Program-made: the position numbers and the translations under genes
The notes under the pieces: model-generated
Seen by the model: only the letters and a program-made list of their open reading frames with translations
Told to the model about the DNA's origin: nothing
Databases searched by the model: none
Origin: CAZMCH01 sp964564735
GTDB lineage: Bacteria > Poribacteria > DTPJ01
Assembly: GCA_964564735.1 (NCBI GenBank)
Contig: CAZMCH010000130.1
Span: forward strand, 1-9,269
DNA length: 9,269 bases
Direction: 5' to 3'
Part shown: positions 1 through 6,842 of the stretch, piece after piece
How positions within the stretch are numbered: position 1 is the first letter of the stretch
Layout of the letters: each line of letters begins with the position of its first letter

Positions 1-1
1 C

Positions 2-187
2 CGCGCCGAAGCGCTTGGTGAAGGCGATGCTGATTACAAAAATCTCGGCAAAGTGCTTGATGAAGTCGGTTTCAAAGGCGAATTTGTTGTCGAACTTGCT
101 ATCCCCGGTGGAAAAGAACCAACTCGCCCTGTCGCTGATCTCCTAAAAATATCAAGAGAGCATTTACGTGAAACCATCGGTTGGTAA
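2..187 (+). CDS. Sugar phosphate isomerase/epimerase-like protein, C-terminal fragment
   Basis: The reading frame is open from base 2 and ends at TAA 185-187, giving the last 61 residues of a protein whose start lies left of the window. The fragment reads as the final beta-alpha unit of a xylose-isomerase-like TIM barrel (AP endonuclease 2 superfamily): a GEGDADYKNLGKVLDEVGF stretch, then FVVELA, then an EPTRP segment and a C-terminal helix ending HLRETIGW. In this family the VVEL strand contributes an active-site acid. Members act on sugars and inositols; the substrate cannot be told from the tail. By hand count the first 180 bases are about 48% GC, well above the roughly 30-40% of sampled lines downstream. 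The next gene starts 20 bases after the stop, so the two may be co-transcribed. Family assignment is fairly secure, the exact function is not. Confidence 0.72.
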   Translation, partial: RAEALGEGDADYKNLGKVLDEVGFKGEFVVELAIPGGKEPTRPVADLLKISREHLRETIGW

Positions 188-194
188 ATAAATT

Positions 195-200
195 AAGGGG
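195..200 (+). promoter_or_regulatory. Ribosome binding site choosing the ATG at 208
   Basis: AAGGGG lies 7 bases before the ATG at 208-210. It favours that start over the in-frame TTG at 181, which lies inside the stop region of the preceding gene. Starting at 208 also puts the signal peptide at the very N-terminus. Confidence 0.7.
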
Positions 201-207
201 TGGGCTA

Positions 208-1041
208 ATGAACCGAAATTTTCACATCAAGGTATATATTCCTATTATATTGTTATTATTCTTTATTGGGTGCGCTCTCAGACCTAGCCCAAAGCCTTTG
301 CCTCCACCTAATCTGCAGGACATCTTGTTGATCTTAAAAACTCGATATGACCTTGTAGAAACAATGAGAACACTTGTAAACTTTAAAGTGGAGTCTAATG
401 GCAAAAACAACTCAGTTAGAGGATATATGAATTACAAAAAGCCCGATAATCTTGGTATATACATTATGGGGGCATTTAATGAACCAAGAGTAATTGCATC
501 AGCAGTAGGTGATTCACTGAAGATATACTTTGTCGTAGAAAATGAGTTAATTGACGACAAACTCAAAGATTCAGTAATAAAAGACCTGTTTGATATTGAT
601 CTTAGGATTTCAGATATAAAGAGTGCAATCTTTGCAAATCCATTCTTAGATGGTAATACAAATGACCTTCAAATTGAAACTTTTGATGATGAATATGTTA
701 TAACCCGTCAATCTTTAAGAGAAGGCTATACCGAAGAAATCATTATAATGGCAAAAGATACATCCATTAATAGATGGCGACTTAAAAATGCAGATAGACA
801 AATTATACAGGAAATATCTTTCTCAAAATATCGTGAAATTGGCGGGATATTAAGACCATTAAAAGCGGTTGTCTATCGCCCTGAAGATTTAACAAAGATC
901 ACAATAGAATCGGTTGATCCAGAGTTAAACGTCATAATAAATGATGAGACATTTAAAATCTCTGTTCCGAATAATGTTGATGTCTATAAGTTCAAAGATA
1001 AAGGCGAGGAATCTCTGAAAAATGAATTGATTGAGGAATAG
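208..1041 (+). CDS. Outer-membrane-type lipoprotein, LolA/LolB-like (DUF4292-like)
   Basis: This 277-residue protein begins with a short basic segment and a hydrophobic stretch (about residues 9-20) ending in a lipobox-like FFIGC. Cys22 is the probable lipidated residue. A proline-rich linker follows (RPSPKPLPPP). The rest is beta-rich: residues 60-200 have the alternating pattern of LolA/LolB half-barrels, with a YKKPDNLGIYIMG segment resembling the 'protein surface, membrane-facing' strands of DUF4292-type lipoproteins. Such proteins are anchored in the envelope and are thought to bind lipids or lipoproteins, but no catalytic motif is visible. It sits 20 bases after the TIM-barrel gene and converges on the arsenic operon, with which it shares no obvious function. 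Lipoprotein status is well supported; the LolA/LolB fold is a pattern-based inference. Confidence 0.75.
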   Translation: MNRNFHIKVYIPIILLLFFIGCALRPSPKPLPPPNLQDILLILKTRYDLVETMRTLVNFKVESNGKNNSVRGYMNYKKPDNLGIYIMGAFNEPRVIASAVGDSLKIYFVVENELIDDKLKDSVIKDLFDIDLRISDIKSAIFANPFLDGNTNDLQIETFDDEYVITRQSLREGYTEEIIIMAKDTSINRWRLKNADRQIIQEISFSKYREIGGILRPLKAVVYRPEDLTKITIESVDPELNVIINDETFKISVPNNVDVYKFKDKGEESLKNELIEE

Positions 1042-1096
1042 GGGTATCTTTTCGTCTTTTTTAGGTAGTTTTTTCGCTAAATATTTTCTATATTTT

Positions 1097-1116
1097 GTTG
1101 TGCAAAGTTGTGCAAA
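1097..1116 (+). repeat. Tandem 10-base direct repeat
   Basis: GTTGTGCAAA occurs twice back to back (1097-1106 and 1107-1116) in the spacer between the two convergent transcription units. Two exact units are seen directly. The flanks (TTT and AATTT) are not part of the repeat. No function can be assigned. Confidence 0.6.
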
Positions 1117-1173
1117 AATTTAGCCCTGCCTTTTAGGCTGTCTGAAAAAGAACCAAGCTAAAAGTTTGGGCTA
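1113..1173 (-). terminator. Possible transcription terminator of the arsenic operon
   Basis: Read on the minus strand, just beyond the ACR3 stop, TAGCCC (1173-1168) pairs with GGGCTA (1126-1121) and is followed directly by AATTTTTG. Enclosed are two smaller hairpins: CCAAACT-TTT-AGCTTGG with one A/C mismatch, followed by TTCTTTTTC, and GCCT-AAA-AGGC. Either the first inner hairpin with its T-rich tail or the whole branched structure could stop transcription coming from the right. The stems are short, so efficiency is uncertain. On the plus strand no clear terminator follows the lipoprotein gene; the inner hairpin there gains a G-T wobble but lacks a T tract. Confidence 0.45.
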
Positions 1174-1203
1174 CAGATACACATTTTATTGAAAGAAATA
1201 GTT

Positions 1204-2289
1204 TTAAAACCAATGTTTTGTCTTAAGACATATCTTGACAAGCATAAGCATTACAGGCACTTCAATAAGCACACCAACAACCGTTGCAAGCGCAGCGCCT
1301 GATCCTAAGCCAAATAGCATAGTTGCTGTAGCTATTGCTACCTCAAAATGATTGGATGCACCGATCATCGCTGACGGTGCCGAATCTTCATATTTTAGCT
1401 TTAATATTTTTGCAAGCCCATAGGTAATCCAAAATATAAGATTAGTTTGAATAAAAAGCGGAATTGCTATCAGCACTATCGCCTGTGGTTGTTTTATTAT
1501 GACTTCGCCTTTCAATGCAAATAGAAGAATAAGAGTTACAAGCAAAGCTATTATTGATACAACAGTCAATCTATGAATAAACTTTTCCTTGAACCAATCA
1601 ATACCTTTGCTTTTGATTATCTGCTTCCTTGAGAAATAGCCTGCAATTAGTGGTAAAGCGACATAAATACTCACAGATAATATTATTGTCTGCCAAGGGA
1701 TAGGCATACTATTAACACCTAGCAGTAAGCCTCCCAAAGGAGCATATAAAAAGAGCATTGTCAATGAATTTATCGCTACCATTACAAGCGTATGTCCGTC
1801 ATTGCCTTTTGCTAGATAACTCCACATCAACACCATTGCTGTGCAAGGAGCTATTCCAAGCAATATTGCACCAGAAATATATGAACGATAAAGTGGAACT
1901 TGCTCAGCATATTTTATGCCTTCATCAATACCCGGTATCCATCTCTTAAATAAGATACCAAGAAAAAGAGTCGCTATTAAAACCATCGTAAAAGGCTTAA
2001 TAGCCCAATTTACAAAAAGTGTCAAAAGGACAGGTTTTGGTGTTTTGCCTGCCTTAACAACCTCTGCAAAGTCTATCTTGACCATGATTGGATACATCAT
2101 AAAGAATAGACATATGGCAATAGGGATTGATACTTGGGCTATTGACATCTGATCTAGCAATGATGATATGTCTGGAAATATCCTTCCCAAGATAATTCCT
2201 GCTATAATGCACAAAAAGACCCACAAAGTAAGATACTTTTCAAATATGCTAAGTCTCCTGCCTTCTGCAATGATATTTTGCCTACTCAT
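1204..2289 (-). CDS. acr3: ACR3-family arsenite efflux permease
   Basis: The 361-residue inner-membrane protein has about ten hydrophobic segments and the length expected of ACR3 (bile/arsenite/riboflavin transporter superfamily). It exports arsenite, As(OH)3, driven by the proton gradient. Family hallmarks are visible: GIAPCTAMVLMWSYLAKG with the conserved Cys149 in transmembrane segment 4, an IKPFTMVLI segment near 98-106, GASNHFEVAIATAT at 310-323, and GVLIEVPVML with the conserved Glu343. In studied homologues the Cys and the Glu in these two positions are needed for transport. The ATG is preceded by AGGAGG about 6 bases upstream. It is the last gene of the operon, 18 bases after the second half-permease, and ends at the 162-base convergent spacer. 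No ArsA ATPase gene accompanies it, as is usual for ACR3. Identification is secure. Confidence 0.96.
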   Translation of the reverse strand: MSRQNIIAEGRRLSIFEKYLTLWVFLCIIAGIILGRIFPDISSLLDQMSIAQVSIPIAICLFFMMYPIMVKIDFAEVVKAGKTPKPVLLTLFVNWAIKPFTMVLIATLFLGILFKRWIPGIDEGIKYAEQVPLYRSYISGAILLGIAPCTAMVLMWSYLAKGNDGHTLVMVAINSLTMLFLYAPLGGLLLGVNSMPIPWQTIILSVSIYVALPLIAGYFSRKQIIKSKGIDWFKEKFIHRLTVVSIIALLVTLILLFALKGEVIIKQPQAIVLIAIPLFIQTNLIFWITYGLAKILKLKYEDSAPSAMIGASNHFEVAIATATMLFGLGSGAALATVVGVLIEVPVMLMLVKICLKTKHWF

Positions 2290-2307
2290 AAATACCTCCT
2301 ATTAAGG

Positions 2308-2841
2308 CTATTTTTTTATATCATTTATAACGAAGTTTTTATCTTTAAGTCTATACTCCATAAAGTAACCAACGCCTATAAACAAAGGCAAGGACACTAA
2401 TGTCCTAACCAAAGTGAACTTCCAGCCAAGATAGCCCATCTCTATCCCAAGCATGGGTATCTTTAGGCATGAAAATGCACCAAGATAAATAAAAATATTC
2501 TTTATGCTTGCACCTTTTTTATACAAGATATAAGCAACAGGAAATGCACCATACAAAGGACCAGCCTGTAACATGGCAAGTATGATAACCAAAATAATGC
2601 CTTTCAATCCTGATTCCTGACCGATATGCTTTTCTATTTTCGATTTTGGAAACCAGACATCAAAAAGACCGATAATAATAAAAAGAAACGGAATGAATGT
2701 TATCATCTCAATAAAGAATTGCTTAAAGTTTATAGATATATCCTTCCCCGGCTGAAATCCTATAATGAAAGAAATCAAAGTGAAAATAGCAAAACTCAAT
2801 AGCCAGATATATGGCTTATACCTTTTTATCATTTTATTCAT
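2308..2841 (-). CDS. Half-size permease B (COG0701 / ArsP-like half)
   Basis: This 177-residue membrane protein has about five hydrophobic segments and looks like one half of the two-repeat permease family (PF03773, COG0701) that includes the organoarsenical exporter ArsP. Its core, at about residues 70-130, carries GQESGLKGI, AGPLYGAFPVAYILYKKGAS and a following FIYLGAFSCLKIPM helix. This matches the pattern in permease A (GAKSGAFGL, PGFISYPIAAMLIKQGAS) and in the full-length permease at 7552-8727. Its ATG overlaps the stop of permease A by four bases (ATGA, 2838-2841), and TAGGATTG lies about 8 bases upstream, so the two are probably translationally coupled and form a heteromer. Cys125 is the only cysteine. 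The substrate is unknown; the neighbourhood suggests arsenic species. What is inferred is the pairing, not observed assembly. Confidence 0.82.
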   Translation of the reverse strand: MNKMIKRYKPYIWLLSFAIFTLISFIIGFQPGKDISINFKQFFIEMITFIPFLFIIIGLFDVWFPKSKIEKHIGQESGLKGIILVIILAMLQAGPLYGAFPVAYILYKKGASIKNIFIYLGAFSCLKIPMLGIEMGYLGWKFTLVRTLVSLPLFIGVGYFMEYRLKDKNFVINDIKK

Positions 2842-3320
2842 AAAATCAATCCTACCAATAAGCCGATAATAATTGCAATAAAGAAGTTTAGGATATTTCT
2901 TATTATTGCGACTTTTCTGCCAAAATACTTTATTTCCAGAGGCAATGTAACTATACCGACCATCATTAGCGTTGTCATAAAAGTCGCCACAACAGTATAT
3001 GATGCGCCTTGTTTTATCAGCATCGCCGCAATCGGATAAGATATAAACCCCGGAATTAGGGCGATAGAGCCAACTATTGCTGCAATTGCCAAACCAAATG
3101 CACCCGACTTCGCACCTAAATACTCCTGAATTATGTCAGGCGGAACAATATAAATAAGTAAGCTGACAAGGATAAGTATATTTAAAAAAGGGATTACGAT
3201 AGTTTTAAACATCATAACCCCCTTTTTTAATCCCGATAGTGTTTTTTTCTTATCTATAAAAAATGAAACCAGTGTTAAAATAATTGAAACTGAGATAAAA
3301 ATAATAGCATTATTAATCAT
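2838..3320 (-). CDS. Half-size permease A (COG0701 / ArsP-like half)
   Basis: This is a membrane protein of 160 residues if translation starts at the ATG 3320-3318. That start places a hydrophobic segment directly at the N-terminus (MINNAIIFISVSIILTL). The frame is open up to a GTG at 3410, and a second ATG lies at 3368, but starting at 3410 would overlap the propeller gene and add a polar stretch. No start has a well-placed ribosome site: AAGGA lies about 19 bases before 3320. The conserved half-permease core is at residues 69-107: GAKSGAFGL, then IPGFISYPIAAMLIKQGAS. No cysteines are present. It follows the propeller gene by about 71 bases and overlaps permease B by ATGA. The pair corresponds to the two halves of a single-chain ArsP-type transporter such as the one encoded at 7552-8727. 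Confidence 0.8.
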   Translation of the reverse strand: MINNAIIFISVSIILTLVSFFIDKKKTLSGLKKGVMMFKTIVIPFLNILILVSLLIYIVPPDIIQEYLGAKSGAFGLAIAAIVGSIALIPGFISYPIAAMLIKQGASYTVVATFMTTLMMVGIVTLPLEIKYFGRKVAIIRNILNFFIAIIIGLLVGLIL

Positions 3321-3391
3321 GATTCGTTTAACTTGATAATCCTTATATTTATATAAATAAGCAAGCATGTTAATATCGAATTTTTCAATAT

Positions 3392-4675
3392 TTATTTGAT
3401 AGCCACACACTTCATCTGCTTTTGATCTCTTATTAACAACTTGCCATCAGATAAAGCCAATGGAGCCCAACACTGATTGGTATCCAATAACCTCATACTC
3501 GCCAAGGCCTTAAAATTATCAGGATTAGGCTCAATAAGATATAAAATCCCCTTGATGCCATCTATACTCAGGATCAGATCATCTGCTAATATCATTCCGC
3601 CTTTGTCAAATTCAGGAGAATGTCCCGTCTTCCATTTGACATTACCATTTAAATCCATACAAACCATACCATCTCTGCGACCCGTATTGTCAGTGCATTG
3701 TGCATATAAATGCCCTTTGTAAAGTATGGGTGGATGAACATGCGTCCCAAAATCCTGAGTTTTGTAAAGTTCCGTAACACTATAGACATTATTTTTTTTC
3801 TCAATTTTGATCATGGCTGATCCGCTTTTATATCCACCTGTTATAAAAAGACGTCCATCACCAATTTCAGTTACATTTGGAATGGGTATCCTGCATTTCC
3901 AGCCTTGATATGTCCAAAGAATTTTTCCTGTTTGCAGGTCTAATCCTGCAACACCAATAGGAATATCTTTGCTTGTTAGTCTTCCTTTTATAAACTTGCT
4001 ACTGCCTATCATTATAATCTGATTTTTGCCCTGAATATTAACAATCGTGGGTGATACGTATCCCTCCTGCGTGGGGAAAGGCTTTGAAACCCATTTTATT
4101 TCACCGTTAATCTTATTATAGGCAACAACACCAGCTTTTTCTGTTTGTGATGCCAAAATTATCAAATCACTATAGATTAGAGGATTTTGTGCAATTCCCC
4201 AGTTTGGGATTGCCGTTCCACCAAAATCTTTCCATATATTCTTATGCCAGATTGGTTTATGCGTCCTTTTGTCAATACAATATAAATCGCCAAAACAACC
4301 GCATGAATAAATGAAATTGCCATCAATAGTTGGCACAGACCGAGAACCGCCATGACTAACATCACCAGGAGCATCATAGGCAAATGACCATTCTTCCTTG
4401 CCGGAAATTAGATCAATACAGCGTAGAACGTCTTGTTTGCCTTTTATGCGATCAAGCACATATACCTTACCATCGCTTATTGCAGGTCCGCCGAATCCTT
4501 CTCCCAATGGAAAAGTCCATAACACGTTGGGACCTGCTTCTGACCATGATCGCAATAAACCAATCTCTTTTGAGATAGCATTTCTATCTGGACCCAAATA
4601 TTGATTCCAGTCTGCATAACATTCCCCAACAATTACAAAAGCGATTATTGTCATAAGCATTATGGATGTTTTCAT
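3392..4675 (-). CDS. Secreted PQQ-like beta-propeller repeat protein
   Basis: The 427-residue protein has a signal peptide with probable cleavage after CYA (residue 21), placing it in the periplasm. The mature part is built of PQQ-like/BamB-type propeller blades, seen as repeats of the form 'DGKVYVLD...LRCIDLISGKEEWSF', 'GDLYCIDKRTHKPIWHKN', 'VVAYNKINGEIKWVS', 'VAGLDLQTGKILWTY' and 'GMVCMDLNGNVKWKT'. The N-terminal WNQYLGPDRNAISKE segment resembles the 'W..W.GP.RDG.S' start of the large planctomycete/PVC group of such proteins. No quinoprotein dehydrogenase catalytic motif or haem CxxCH is seen, so an enzymatic role is not supported. It carries nine cysteines after the signal peptide, including C125, C127 and C133, and lies next to a CcdA/thioredoxin set, which could maintain them. 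AGGGG lies about 10 bases before the ATG. Fold is secure; its role in an arsenic operon is unknown. Confidence 0.88.
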   Translation of the reverse strand: MKTSIMLMTIIAFVIVGECYADWNQYLGPDRNAISKEIGLLRSWSEAGPNVLWTFPLGEGFGGPAISDGKVYVLDRIKGKQDVLRCIDLISGKEEWSFAYDAPGDVSHGGSRSVPTIDGNFIYSCGCFGDLYCIDKRTHKPIWHKNIWKDFGGTAIPNWGIAQNPLIYSDLIILASQTEKAGVVAYNKINGEIKWVSKPFPTQEGYVSPTIVNIQGKNQIIMIGSSKFIKGRLTSKDIPIGVAGLDLQTGKILWTYQGWKCRIPIPNVTEIGDGRLFITGGYKSGSAMIKIEKKNNVYSVTELYKTQDFGTHVHPPILYKGHLYAQCTDNTGRRDGMVCMDLNGNVKWKTGHSPEFDKGGMILADDLILSIDGIKGILYLIEPNPDNFKALASMRLLDTNQCWAPLALSDGKLLIRDQKQMKCVAIK

Positions 4676-4721
4676 GGTATTTTAACCCCTTTCAATCCGC
4701 TTCTGGAAAATCTATAAATTA

Positions 4722-5420
4722 TCATAGGACTGAATATATCAAATACACACCGCCCAAAATGACAAGAACTCCGCAAACTTTTTTGACTATTGTTGCACCT
4801 TTAGACTTTTCATTCCAATTCAAATAACGCTGAACCAATTCCGTTGACGTTCCAGCAAGAACAATAACCGAACAATGCCCAACTCCATAAAACAAAAGTA
4901 ATATAAATCCATATATCATATTAGCTGATGCTAATCTAAAAGTAACGCCAAGCATCGGCGCCATATAAGCAAAAGTGCAAGGTCCCAGAGCAACACCAAA
5001 GACAAGTCCTAATATGAATGCAGACAAAAATCCTTTACGCTTCATTCCTACACGTCCCGGTCCAGACCACGGCATAGGAATTACACTCAAAAGATGAAGC
5101 CCAACAATAAAGAATATGACAGCAACAAAATAGTTTCCATACTTTCCTATGTTACCCATCATTCTTCCAGCAGCACTTGTTATTGCACCGATAGCACCAA
5201 TTGTAATAAGTATCCCAATGGAAAATATAAGCGAGGTAAAAAATGCGCGCTTTGTTGATATTTGCCCCTGTTCATTGATAAACCCCACAATTAAGGGGAT
5301 GCTTGCAAGATGGCACGGGCTAAGGATAATACTCAATATGCCCCAAACAAAAGAAGCCAGAATAGCTATAATGGGCGTGGATTGTATGGCATTAGTAAGT
5401 GTTGTAAATAGATATTCCAT
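4722..5420 (-). CDS. ccdA: CcdA-type cytochrome c biogenesis / thiol-electron transport membrane protein
   Basis: The 232-residue inner-membrane protein has six or so hydrophobic segments in two inverted halves. Each half carries the family's redox cysteine next to a proline: SPCHLASIPLI (Cys36) and GPCTFAYMAP (Cys148). CcdA and DsbD-beta proteins pass electrons from cytosolic thioredoxin to extracytoplasmic thioredoxin-fold proteins by forming a transient disulfide between these two cysteines. Further cysteines at 183 and 216 are not part of the family motif. The start overlaps the stop of the upstream thioredoxin fusion by one base (TAATG at 5418-5422), a strong sign of coupled expression, and GGGAG lies about 12 bases upstream. 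No cytochrome c genes are nearby, so it more likely supplies reductant to the two secreted thioredoxins in this operon than to haem ligation. The gene symbol is by family only. Confidence 0.9.
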   Translation of the reverse strand: MEYLFTTLTNAIQSTPIIAILASFVWGILSIILSPCHLASIPLIVGFINEQGQISTKRAFFTSLIFSIGILITIGAIGAITSAAGRMMGNIGKYGNYFVAVIFFIVGLHLLSVIPMPWSGPGRVGMKRKGFLSAFILGLVFGVALGPCTFAYMAPMLGVTFRLASANMIYGFILLLFYGVGHCSVIVLAGTSTELVQRYLNWNEKSKGATIVKKVCGVLVILGGVYLIYSVL

Positions 5421-6337
5421 TACTTATTTACTCCCATCTCCTTTAGTTTTGCAATTATATCATTTTTTGGTAAAAAACCTACATGACGATAAAATTCATT
5501 TCCGTTTCTATCAAAAAAAACCTGAACAGGAATAGATGAAACACCATATCTAGCACCCAATATTTGATTTTCTCTAACATCCACAAACTCTATATTGACG
5601 ATACTCGAATATTCTTTTTTCAGCTGTTCTAATATAGGTGTCATCATATCACAGGGACCACAACCGCTTGCACCAAAATCAACAAGGCTAGGCTTTCCTG
5701 ATTTTCTTGCCTTATTAACAGGATTATTGATTGCTTTTGGATATTGTGCCTTTGCCCAGTTATCGTTGACCTTTATTGTAACTCGCTTCCCAATCTCGTT
5801 GACATATTTTCCGAGAAATTCTTGCTTTTTTTCATTTACAAGTTGAGGTTTTATGTAAGGTTCTACATCTGCAAATTTTGCTCCCTTAAAGGCATCTTTA
5901 TTAGATTCGTAAAATTCCTTTATTTCCTCTGGGCTTACAGTTATTTTGGCTGTTAATTCCTCAACGTATTTGCGTGTTAAAGCCTGTTCGTTCATATTTT
6001 TGTCAATCTTTTTTGAAACTGCCCAAGCTTTGACTTCTGCACTTATTAATTGATCAACAGCCATATTCTCCAACAAGAAAAATAGATTATCTTTGATTTG
6101 AGGCTGAATGTTTGATGATGTTTTCTTTACTTCTGCATCAAGTTGTCCCTGAGTTATTTTTACTTCTCCCGCTTCTAATACAACATCATTAGGTAATACA
6201 CCAATTATTGCATGCTTTAATGCCCCATTAAATAAGCCGGGATAATATTTGTCTATGTTTGCTTCTCCCAAAGTGGAAAAAACACTTATCAAGGCTATTT
6301 GAATTAGGACTAATTGAAAAATTTTATATCTATTCAA
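5420..6337 (-). CDS. SurA/PpiC-like N-domain fused to a thioredoxin domain, exported
   Basis: The 305-residue protein starts at TTG 6337-6335, chosen because AAAGGA lies 7 bases upstream and the signal peptide then sits at the N-terminus (MNRYKIFQLVLIQIALISVF). Longer frames reach 6427 but overlap the preceding gene by 98 bases. Residues 52-190 resemble the chaperone part of SurA/PpiC foldases: VVLEAGEVKITQGQLDAEV, an LLENMAVDQLI helix, SPEEIKEFYESNKDAF, and KRVTIKVNDNW. No parvulin isomerase domain is inserted where it normally sits. Residues 213-305 are a thioredoxin fold with CGPC (C226, C229), cis-proline in SSIPVQVFF (P270) and a GNEFYRHVGF strand. The last 90 residues closely resemble those of the lipoprotein encoded just upstream, whose stop codon it overlaps by 8 bases. 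Likely role: extracytoplasmic thiol reductant or foldase fed by the adjacent CcdA. Client unknown. Confidence 0.85.
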   Translation of the reverse strand: MNRYKIFQLVLIQIALISVFSTLGEANIDKYYPGLFNGALKHAIIGVLPNDVVLEAGEVKITQGQLDAEVKKTSSNIQPQIKDNLFFLLENMAVDQLISAEVKAWAVSKKIDKNMNEQALTRKYVEELTAKITVSPEEIKEFYESNKDAFKGAKFADVEPYIKPQLVNEKKQEFLGKYVNEIGKRVTIKVNDNWAKAQYPKAINNPVNKARKSGKPSLVDFGASGCGPCDMMTPILEQLKKEYSSIVNIEFVDVRENQILGARYGVSSIPVQVFFDRNGNEFYRHVGFLPKNDIIAKLKEMGVNK

Positions 6338-6836
6338 GGCTAATTCCTTTCTTTTTGAAAGCGTCCAATATGTCATCTTTGGACATAAAACCCTCATGCC
6401 TAAGAAACTCATTTCCATCGGGATCATAGAATATCTGTGTAGGAATTAGGTTAATATTATATTTATTGCCTTCTCCAGGATTTTTCCAAACATCAATAAC
6501 TTCTACATCAAGTTTCCCTGCATAATCTGTTTTTAGCCCATCCAAAATTGGCTTCATCATCTTACAAGGTATGCACTTATCGGCGCCAAGATCGATTAGT
6601 TTTGGAAGCTTTGCCTGTTGTTTATTTGCAGTTATATTATTAAGTCTTGATTCGCTTGTTGATGTTTTGGGTGTTGGATCATTAGGGTTTTGGTTAATAT
6701 CTTTGGTTTCAGTATTAGCTATTAATTGTGTATTATTTGTGCTGGCAGATATATCGTTTTTATTCTTACATGCAGGGATTGATATTAATAACAAAGATAA
6801 ACAAAAGATGATAGCTATATTTAATTTAGTATTCAA
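6330..6836 (-). CDS. Thioredoxin-fold lipoprotein (CIPC)
   Basis: The 168-residue protein starts at TTG 6836-6834, with AAAGGAG ending 7 bases upstream. Its N-terminal signal (to about residue 22) ends in IPAC, making Cys23 the probable lipid anchor. A polar linker rich in Asn, Thr and Ser (24-75) precedes a thioredoxin domain at 76-168: LIDLGADKCIPCKMMKPIL with active-site C88 and C91, cis-proline in LIPTQIFYDPDG (P132), and GNEFLRHEGF. It is a close paralogue of the C-terminal domain of the next gene, with which it shares KMMKPIL/DMMTPIL and GNEF(L/Y)RH(E/V)GF, but its active site is CIPC rather than CGPC. Being anchored to a membrane and encoded beside CcdA suggests an extracytoplasmic thiol-exchange role. 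It shares an 8-base overlap with the fusion gene downstream. An intergenic hairpin (6864-6897) separates it from the DGC gene. Confidence 0.88.
   Translation of the reverse strand: MNTKLNIAIIFCLSLLLISIPACKNKNDISASTNNTQLIANTETKDINQNPNDPTPKTSTSESRLNNITANKQQAKLPKLIDLGADKCIPCKMMKPILDGLKTDYAGKLDVEVIDVWKNPGEGNKYNINLIPTQIFYDPDGNEFLRHEGFMSKDDILDAFKKKGISLE
6343..6348 (-). promoter_or_regulatory. Ribosome binding site for the TTG start at 6337
   Basis: AAGGAA (minus strand), in AAAGGAATTAGCC immediately before TTG 6337-6335, lies inside the last codons of the upstream lipoprotein gene. It sets the start of the SurA-like/thioredoxin fusion. Confidence 0.7.
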
Positions 6837-6842
6837 TTCAAC

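Noticed and set aside
1135..1148. AGGCTGTCTGAA resembling a Neisseriaceae DNA uptake sequence variant
   Set aside because: Single copy, and nothing else in the window suggests that family; treated as coincidence.
3341..3400. Internal promoter or operator-like sequence (AAATTCGATAT, TATATAAATAT) ahead of the split permease
   Set aside because: The operator core is one base short and no -35/-10 pair with acceptable spacing was found.
3321..3410. Longer N-terminus of half-permease A from GTG 3410 or ATG 3368
   Set aside because: Neither has a ribosome site, the GTG start overlaps the propeller gene, and the added residues are polar and unlike the family. The ATG at 3320 is kept, though its own ribosome site is weak.
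3392..4675. Quinoprotein alcohol or glucose dehydrogenase
   Set aside because: The repeats are of the generic PQQ-like/BamB type, the protein is short for a dehydrogenase, and no PQQ-site disulfide or haem motif is evident.
5149..5535. Open plus-strand frame of 128 codons across ccdA and the end of the thioredoxin fusion
   Set aside because: It runs antisense to two secure genes, has no ribosome site, and its composition mirrors the hydrophobic codons of ccdA.
5601..5612. ATACTCGAATAT as a third ArsR operator
   Set aside because: It lies in mid-coding sequence of the thioredoxin fusion, differs from the motif core, and has no promoter nearby; likely chance.
6338..6427. Longer N-terminus of the SurA-like/thioredoxin fusion from ATG 6427
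   Set aside because: It would overlap the preceding thioredoxin gene by 98 bases and bury the signal peptide; TTG 6337 has a well-placed AAAGGA.
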